Of a stretch of DNA of 64,000 nucleotides, positions 55,401 to 64,000 are shown in pieces. Within the stretch, counting starts at the first letter, position 1, and every line of letters starts with the position of its first letter. Both the position numbers and the translations under genes were made by a program. The notes under the pieces were generated by a model. That model saw nothing but the letters and a program-made list of their open reading frames with translations, had not been told where the DNA came from and did not search any database. The DNA is from Strigamia acuminata. Taxonomy: Eukaryota > Arthropoda > Chilopoda > Geophilomorpha > Linotaeniidae. The stretch is taken from the NCBI GenBank assembly GCA_949358305.1, contig OX442315.1, positions 19,370,427 to 19,434,426 on the forward strand, given 5' to 3'.

Positions 55401-58400
55401 AATAATTTTATTAAAAAATAATAAATTAATTATTCTGTCACTAATTTTGATTTTTTAAAAAAAATTGTTATTGACAAATGCGCCTCTTCCGATAGAATAT
55501 GAAACTTGTATAGTTTATGACGCAAGAGACGATGAGCTGGAGTGAATCATATTATTACAATCTCAAATTGCAATCGCAATTTCAGAAAAATCATAGCTTT
55601 AATTCTCCTATTTCATATTTTATATGTTATAACTTTTACAAGTGGCGAAATGAATCAGGAAATACTGAGTCTGTACACCATAATTAATTAAACTGCTGAT
55701 AACAGACCCCGAAGGCAAGCATCTTTGCGAGACTCATTAGATAATGATTTTTGATGAAATGATACTTTTGAACATCTTTTTTCCCCGCATCCGAATTTTT
55801 TTTTAATATTTATAATTAATGAGTATGACACTAATGATATTCACTAATAAATGTTCGTGTACACAACACACAAACAATTCTGTTTGATTGACATTTATTA
55901 GAATAATTTTTGTTTTCTAGTGTTTTAGTGCGCTTGCTAATTGAGATTAATGTGTCGTCGCACTATTTCCTCATTTCTGCCCATTGCTTTATATTTTGCA
56001 TTTATAATACAGAAAAATCTGTCTATAATGAATACTTTTGCGCCGTGTGACAGAAAGGTGCTTATGGGCATATCACGACTGAGGAATGTAGTTTTATCTC
56101 GTCATAAAGGTGACTTATCGGCGTTGACGTTGACATGTGGTGCCGACCGCCCACCTGGATGACACCTCTCTCCTTTGGTCGCCTATGGTCATGCAGTGAA
56201 AATTAAGGAAATTCTTCTTGGTTCGAGTGAGAAGCCCGCAGTATCAAGAACTAGGGGTTGCTTTCGAGTGACGATGATAAATGGTCTTTTCGGTGGTGCC
56301 CTCGCGTGAGGGTTTGCTTCACTAAAGTTTGACTTCTCCTGCATTATATTCTCTATATAGATACCTACTATAAAAAAATGAAGAAGATATAAAAAATGTA
56401 ACGTAACAGCTAATATTTTTTATATTCACCCAAATTTTTTTTTTTTTTTTTTAGATTTACAAAGTTGTTTTTGCGTGTACTGTACATAACAGATATCAAA
56501 ACGAAATTACTATATGATTCAGTTAGCACAGCATGGAAAGTGTTGTCCAGATGTAGTTTTTTTTATAGTAATTTTATTAAACAACTTTTGTTTTAAAAAA
56601 TAAATAAAAGAAACCAGAAATAAGAAATTTCATTTTTTTGGGATTATTTATTAATTTAACTAAATAAATAACAAATTAAAATTTATAACTGTAGGCAGTC
56701 TACTTCGGTGAAGTCTAAATTTTAGTATTTCATTACAAAAATTGATTTTTAATTCTAATCAATAAAATATGTCATTAATTTTGCTACTCTTCGAATTTTC
56801 TAAATTATTATTGCAAACTTGAAATATTTTATAATAATTTTCATAAAATAAAGAGAGACAAAAATAGTTCGAACATTTATTCATTTATTACACCCAAAAA
56901 CAATTTTTATTTCAACGGTTTTAAATTTACTACAATCCAAAGCAGTCAATCGACCGGTCTCTTCCTTTTTTCCCCGCTGGATTGGGGGAGAAGAGACGGA
57001 GACCGTGCATGACCAGTCGATCAATCCAGGCCCAGCTGGTGCTGATTCCTTCACGAAGTACAATATCTCAAGCATCCACACAGATAATCAATAATTAAGA
57101 TTCTGGATCAACATAAGCTTCAGTCGATCGCGTTGATTATAAACCCCAACAGTTGACCAATGACTTGACGTATCGCACTTCGTTGGCATTCTACTGATTT
57201 GTTTTCCTGTCAATCAATTCCGTTTAATGAAAAATCTTCGCTCAAAACTGTAAACAACCTAAAAAATATATATTTCTAATATAAATTTTATACAGAAACA
57301 CGCAGGTGACGTCGAATTGATCCAATTTAATTGTATGGTCCGATCCCTTGCAGAGAGGCTCCAAATTCGATGCTCGTTGCTGGGTATTATGGAGATTAGA
57401 TGGAGTTGCATTTTACACGTGTCGAGATGGAGTTGGCCCCTCACTAACCCATCACACTGCCAGGGAAATAAATGGATTGGCTAGATCGATTTGAGTGACG
57501 AGAAAGAAGGAAAAAAAGAAGAGAAAGAGAATATTGATGCATTACCAAATAACCTTTCTATTCTAACCGTTATACATATAATATTACGTTGAAAAATAAC
57601 ATTTCTAAACTTTATTTTGCAATTTTATTTTAATGTAATAATAAAATATATACATATTATCTTCTCTTGTAGCAATTTTGAATAGAGGGTGTTTCAGCTG
57701 GGATTCCTGGCGGCTTGCCCCGGGTCTTTCCTTGGCTTATTCCCGGCTAGAAGAATGCGCTTCTCCCAAGTTCCTTCCTGCTCTTTCTGTGGACAGTCAT
57801 TTATCACTGACGCCCAACCCCAGCCCAGTACCTGTCACAAGTTGAGAGGAAAAGACTGCAGATGGAACGCTGTGTTGTCCACCCCCTCCAATTCATTGCC
57901 TCAGTTAGATGAGTTCTTGTTGAGCAAAGAATAGCAAGAAAATTACAACAAAAAAATAACGAAATAAAATTAAAATTAAATATAAAAAAAAATACACTGC
58001 AACTAACTTGTAAGACTTGGCAGTGCATAATTCTATTTTTAAAATAAAGTGCGTTTTCTATTTTTTTGACAAGTGCATGACGGATATTTTCCAATACGTA
58101 CATTGTTCGTGGAAAGGTATACCCTGCAGAAGAGAGAGGAGGAGCAACGTGAGCTCGTGTGGATTTTAATGGCTATACATTCTGGGAATGGGACGGAATT
58201 ATTTATGGTCTCGGCCTCATGTTCTTTATAACAACGTCAATTATCAGAATGATTATGCGAATTAAAGCGAAATACCATTAAAATTACGGGTCGAACATAA
58301 AATGCTCAATCGGTTTTCAGCCAATTTCGAAGCTCTTTTTTTTTTTAAACAACATCTTGATATGGTCGAAGTCGATCGAATATCTTGATGATTATTAGCT

Positions 58401-58724
58401 CTTTCTGCAATGTTCATTGTTAAAATTAATACATTTTAGATAGTAAAAGTAAAAAACGGGATGTTATTTTCATCGCACAAGCATAATTATAGGAAAAACA
58501 ATAACTGGGTATATAAAAACTAAAAAAAACGTGTCACGCCTCTTCAATGTTTGTGCCACCCCTGGACGATAATAAAGAGCAGCAATTGGTGTTGCTACTT
58601 TTCCAAGAAATTCATCGCGAGTTGGGTCGAAGATCCCGATTTGTATTTGGTACGTTTCCTAAGCAACAAAGCGATGTGTTTTGCCACTCGGACGATGTAT
58701 TGACCCAAATTGTAGGCGCCATTC
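52459..58724. other. Intergenic DNA between the repeat nest and mir-993
   Basis: AT-rich with no gene seen. Contains a 10-bp-arm inverted repeat at 54422-54461 (AGCTCCTACC, 20-nt loop) and several poly-A/T runs. Confidence 0.5.
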
Positions 58725-58800
58725 TCATCCGTAAGATACCTGTAAAGGCGAGCTTCTGACTAGCTCTACAAAAGCCCGGATCTACAGGGTTAGATTACGA
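58725..58800 (-). ncRNA. mir-993: mir-993-like microRNA precursor (mir-10 family), antisense to the Hox genes
   Basis: Read on the - strand, the 5p arm (58791-58768) is AACCCTGTAGATCC followed by GGGCTTTTGT and the 3p arm (58756-58734) is GAAGCTCGCC followed by TTTACAGGTATCT. From memory, these differ from Drosophila miR-993-5p and -3p at about two positions each; the 3p seed AAGCTCG is unchanged. The arms pair over about 20 positions with a small internal mismatch and a loop of about 12 nt. The position beyond Dfd, toward Hox3, matches where I recall mir-993 lying in arthropods. The + strand copy would also fold, so the strand call rests on the match to known mature sequences. Confidence 0.85.
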
Positions 58801-61800
58801 ATGTGCCACAAATTAATATACACATCAAAAACTGTTAAAGTTGTCACTATTTTTACTCATTTTTCAGGATCGTGATATCAGCTTGCATGATTAAATAAAT
58901 AATAAACAAAACAACAATTCTGGCCATTGATCTACTGCTACAAACTGATGAAATACGAATTCTTTATTTATAGCGTGTCAAATTTTATCTTATAATACCT
59001 GTTGAATGTTTTCACTTCAATTCCGTGTCATCTTGTAAACATCTTGCGCCATAATTTAATTCAACTGGAAAGAAAAAGAAGAAAAAAAGAAATTTGAAAT
59101 GAATGATGAAAATGTACTCGTGAATCAAGTCTAATTTACATTCAAAAACAAAAGTAAAGAAAGAACTTCTTGAAAAAAAAAAATAATTTTTTAGGTGACT
59201 TTTTTCTTTTGTATTACAATTGGGTGCCATTAAAAGCATAATCGTTGCCTCACATTTGTGACATTTGCGATTTTTCTCTTAACTGCTTCTCCCTACCAAA
59301 TTCCTTGCAGGGGTTTTAAGGTTTTGTCTTTGAGTCTCTTCTGTATCGTTCGGAACGGCTCGGCCCCGGTTCTCTTTCCTTCAACATTGAGCAAAAAGAC
59401 CTTCAATGTCCCAAAGAGACCATTAAAGAGGAAACAGGGCCAAGATTAAAGGAAGGCTTTTGCTCCCAGCATTTCGACACGCTTCAATGATCACAGACTT
59501 GAGACCGACATGAAACGCATAGCCTACGGATATAATGCAGCTAGGTATAGGAAATAAATGAAGAAGAAAAAAAATTATAAAGACAAAAATATTTCCGAGA
59601 AACTTTTCTATTCCGCCCATTAATAACAGCGCTTCATTTGACTAAGAAAAATTGACCAAAGTAAAAATAATATTAAAAATATAAGCAAATGTTAATATTT
59701 ACTACGTATATAACAAATTTTCCTTTCTAATTAATTTCGTGCAGCCGAAATAACAAGTTTGTAAACCCTTTAATAACAATGTAAACTTTACTCACATCAA
59801 TCGAAAGCCGTTTGCCTCGAAAATCGCCACGCATGTGTTGCTGGAAAGGACAGCTCGTTTTTTAACATGTGGTTTAAAAATTACTAATCCAATCAAAAGA
59901 TCACAATTGCACTTGCGTTAAACACCAACGTCGCCAGAAACGCCCGCATGTCTGCTCATTCGCCCGCAGGAGAGGAATGGGAGGGAGGACGAATAACCGA
60001 GTAAAACCATTGATTTTCTAGTTATCGATCACCGAGCACCTCGGGCGGACACTAAAATATCCCCCGACACCCTGGCGGTGGAAATTCCCAAAATGAGCAT
60101 CAATTCTCTTTTTCGCTGCATTATGTATATATTAAGTGGCAAAACTAGCGAGTGTGCGGTCACTTGATTTACTCGACCACTTTTGTTTGTGTTTACTTTA
60201 AATGAAATGCATATCAAACTTGCCATTATTAATAAGTTCATTAAACTTACAGTAACACCGCTACAACACGTGTATGTACACGCAAGAGCCGTAACCCAGA
60301 TGGCTCATTAATTTCTAAACTCATTAACATTCTTGTCAAGGACGTTCAAGTTTCATCCCATCTCAACTCAACAGCAACAAAGACGTGTAAATAATGAATT
60401 CAGCTAATATTTTTCTTTTGAAGGTTTCATCTCTACAACCCCTAATGGTCCCCTCCGACAAATAAATCTTGTTGGACAATTATGCCTGTCCCACAGCACC
60501 AGACCACTATTCAAAGGAGCAACTCAACGAATTTTAAACCTCAAACGACCACTGGACGTTGAGCTAGTCGGATACCATGTTGCACTGTTACCATTTCGCC
60601 CGTTGTGAGTACCGTATATGTATAGAAAATGTTAAATTCTTATTTTTATGCACTTTTTCCTCTCGCACTCTCTTGCATTTTATGATGAGTAACAGCTGAT
60701 GCAATGTACCATGTGCCTCCCCTTGACTTTGATTGGCCAACAGCATAAAAAGGGAAAAGATGAGTGACAAGAGCTTTTCTCAGGCTTCTGTCAGACGTAA
60801 AGAGACGGGAGACTTAAGTCAATCCGAGTAAACAAGTCTAGGGCTTGAGATGCAGTGACAGGGCGCAAAAGTTAGCGCACGTGTGTGTGTGTGCGTGTGT
60901 GTACTGTGTATGGTTGTCTTGATTGCTAGGTCCACCCATCTGCCGTTGAAGATATTTGGACATGGCGGAAAAAGGGACGGGAATAGAGGATGATGTTCGC
61001 AGATCACATCTGGAGTTCAATGATACCCTCCTTATTTGGACTCAAAACAGGTCCTCTGTCCCTTCTGTCGCACGTAGTCAAAAATTCTATCAGTTGCCGA
61101 CAGATGTGGCATTTCGTCTACTCTGGATTTTGTGTTTGGAACACGTCATTTAGGGAAAGAAAAATAATCCCACGGTGCCCTTTCCTAGCCACTCGTATAT
61201 CTCATTAATAATTTAAAAAAAAATTGTACGCTTTTTATTTTATTTTAAAATAAAAAAAAATTAAATTAAAAAAAAATAATAAATAATAAATCAAAATATC
61301 AGATTTAAATATTTAATTGATTAAATTGAACTGAACAAGAAGAGCCTAATTTTTCTTCAAACATTTAAGTTAATTGAAGCAAAAAACATGACAAAAAAAA
61401 TTCTCTTAGTGCGACTTCTCATTTATTAGAGTAGATTCAAACTGATAAAATTTATTTCCCACATCAACCACAAAAAACAAAAGACATGTAACCAATTGAG
61501 TCCACAAGTGTTGGCATTCAGGGTATTTCTCCCACACACTGCTTAAAAAGCACTTGGAGTTGCTTCCTAATCACAGCTTTCTCGGCATTAATTAAATCAG
61601 CCCGGGTGTACAAACCCCCAGCGCTGCGCCTGTGCCGCTCGGCCGTGTCGCGAGCAACTTGTCGCCGCAATAAATCGCGGCACCTTCGCCCGAATTCCTC
61701 GCCACATGGCCGAGCGAGGCCCCACCGCGTGCTGATAGCCGTGTCACCCACACGCGCCTTTTCCCTTTTTTGCGACTCCCCTCCAACCTCTTCCAGACGT

Positions 61801-64000
61801 AATTTATGGCGGGGGAGTGAGTAAAACAATTTAAATAACTCGCTAGTGATCTATGGAGTGTAAATAATCTGCCAACCACTAAGAAAATATCCTTCAGAGT
61901 GACTTGAAAGCCAAGCTTGCACGATTCAGCTCTCCTGCTTCAAAATGGCGGCCCGAGACAAAGAAAAATGAGTACAGGTTTGCTCGTAAATATTTATCAT
62001 AGCTAAACGTGTGGATGGTTTTATTAACTTTAACGACGTAATTTTTACGTTAGGTTAAAAATGTTAAAGATTGACTTTAAAAAAAATAAATCAACGGTAG
62101 AAATGTAGTCGTAACAGCTTGAAGGGAGACACGAAATGTGAACTGAGGAAAGAAAGTGAACCGAGTGCAATCAGGTAGTAAGCTAGTGAAGCAATTTCAT
62201 TATCTTTTAAACACCAATCATGAAATGTAGAATAACATCATTACCCAAGTTACTTTATCTATTTAATGTAACGCCCTTAGGCCTCGATGGTGCGCTCGGA
62301 TCATTTCAAGAAAAACCGAAATAAAATAAAGAAAATTAATTTCAAATAAACATTTAACTTTAGGACTTCTTTTAAATCAATATTCTCTCGTTCCTGTTCC
62401 TTTCCCTTCGTACTTTTAACAATTCATATTTTATTTTATTTTATTTTTTTAAATAATTTATAATCTCGATTCTTAATATTCAACATTCCGTTTCCTTCAA
62501 AGAAATTTGGGACTAGGAGGTTAGTTGCAAGCACACAGTGGAACCCAACACGAAGCGTGTTGGAGAAGCGGGAGTTCCGCGAACAGCGCCTCATCAGTCG
62601 CGTGGCCGCCATTTTTACAGTGAGCGTTGATGGCCGTCTTTATGGCGTCGTAAAATGTTATGGTTTCATTCACCTCCCGTTTGTGGTCCCGACCTTGAAA
62701 GAATCGCGTAAACCTTCGTCGGCATTTGCCCTACTAACACTGTGGCGGAAATGTTTTGGACTCTCAAAACTAAACTGATAATGATAAAAACACAACAAAA
62801 GAAAATAAAAAGGTCGGATGTTAGGAAACAAATGTAAACACATGTTACAAAAAATTCCAGTGAGTAAAAAAATTAATAATTTTCCAGCTACTTCGTATTT
62901 TTTAAAAAAAAATCTAAATTACTTCCTATTTTTGATGGCTTAAAAAGAGAAAAAATAATAATATTAAGCGCTGATGCTGTTCCCATTGTGCATTCGAGTC
63001 AATTTAAATTTGATGAGAGAGTAGTAGACTTCCTTCGTTATTGTAATGGTTACAATTCGATCTGATACGAAAACAAATTTCAAAGGTGGATTCCACTCCC
63101 CACAACCTTTATTTACAGAAAAACCTATTTTGTTGGTATATTTCATTGTGTAACCACTTGCGGGGTGGCTAGATGGAAAACCTGCTTCAAGGAAAGATGA
63201 AACCATGTTCAACTCACCCGTAATTTCATTTAATGACGGGATATGTCTTGTGTAAAACACGACAAATCATTAATCAAAACGTCTGCTGGTTGGAAATTAC
63301 TTTGAGGTGTACTGCGACGTCACAAGGCAAAAGTGACCACACACGCACAATAACAAATTAGGTAGAAATTGCACTCGGTTCAAGTTCTCATCATTAAAAT
63401 TCACCGAGCTGACACTAAAAACATGAGGCCAATTAAACGCCAAGGGTGATAATTGAGAAAAGAATTATTATCTGTTCCCTCTAAGATTATGGAAAAGAAA
63501 AATTAAATTGAATAAGAACGCCGCGAAACATCGCCATTTATACACGAGCAAAATAACATACTAATTTTCAAATCAATTTAAAAATATTTGAAATATTATT
63601 ACCTGTCAAAAGTTAAGTAAATTCAAAATGTATCACTAACCTCGAATGTTGGAAAGAGAGGAAAGCAAACAGCAAGCAGCAAATGCAAATGAGAAGCAAC
63701 TGACGCCCGCTGCTCGTTTCGTGTTGTGCCGCGACGCGCGTACCGACTGAACGGCGGCACAAGCCACACGACAAGCGGCCATAAATTAAACGGGGATTCG
63801 GCAAAACGGCAACAGAATTTCAAGCGAACAAACATAACGGACTATCGACAAACTCAAATGGGAGTCTCGACACCCATTATTTTATCTTTTTCCATTTTAT
63901 TCATAAATTTGTTTATTTTTATTTTTATTTTCTTAATTTCTCTAAAATTCTGCCAAACATCAAGATACGCACGCAACAGTAGGTCAATAAAACCTTGTAT
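58801..64000. other. Right-hand intergenic DNA (toward Hox3/anterior genes)
   Basis: No homeobox or other gene is recognised. A GT microsatellite lies at about 60,880-60,903. GC-rich islands at 61,590-61,800 and 62,540-62,730 contain or adjoin GGCCGCCAT/ATGGCGGCC motifs (61,941; 62,604). Forkhead-type GTAAACAA at 60,828. Confidence 0.5.

Overview
The window is a stretch of an arthropod Hox cluster. It holds three complete two-exon Hox genes, all on the + strand, in the order fushi tarazu (ftz, 17.5-18.6 kb), Sex combs reduced (Scr, 23.6-25.6 kb) and Deformed (Dfd, 43.7-45.4 kb). It also holds two cluster-resident microRNA genes: mir-10 (+ strand, 40.1 kb, between Scr and Dfd) and a mir-993-like hairpin (- strand, 58.7 kb, beyond Dfd). 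Reading left to right therefore runs from posterior to anterior along the cluster. Antp/Ubx would be expected beyond the left edge and Hox3/zen, pb and lab beyond the right edge, but none of these is inside the window.

Organism: an AT-rich animal genome with short Hox introns (304, 1219 and 712 bp), all in phase 1 and all between the YPWM motif and the homeodomain. A ftz gene, plus mir-993 and a short CCTAA/TTAGG tract, points to an arthropod. The ftz protein is Hox-like: it keeps YPWM and an Antp-class homeodomain and shows no LXXLL motif. This suggests a non-insect or early-branching arthropod (myriapod, chelicerate or crustacean). I cannot name the species from the sequence.

Layout: 1-10.5 kb is AT-rich intergenic DNA with no supported gene. 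10.6-17.4 kb, upstream of ftz, carries a strong excess of the 8-mer TTGTTTAC. ftz and Scr are only 5 kb apart. The 18 kb between Scr and Dfd contains a GC-rich island (30.8-32.0 kb) with a promoter-like module and a possible noncoding first exon, a 22-bp minisatellite next to a telomere-like tract, a complete non-autonomous hAT-like element with 8-bp target duplications, and mir-10. Right of Dfd lie a nest of small inverted-repeat elements (51.4-52.5 kb), the antisense mir-993-like hairpin, and otherwise AT-rich sequence with small GC-rich islands.

The most notable signal is a promoter module of fixed geometry, (ATT)GGCTG - 8 nt - CACGTG, found 112-166 bp upstream of the start codon of all three Hox genes. 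A fourth, partial copy with the same spacing lies at 30,855, in the Scr-Dfd interval upstream of mir-10. Other items worth checking are the antisense orientation of mir-993, the TTGTTTAC cluster around ftz/Scr, recurring AANATGGCGGC (YY1/Pho-like) sites in intergenic GC islands, and peptide motifs shared by Ftz and Scr. Most other open reading frames look like chance frames in AT-rich DNA and are not annotated.
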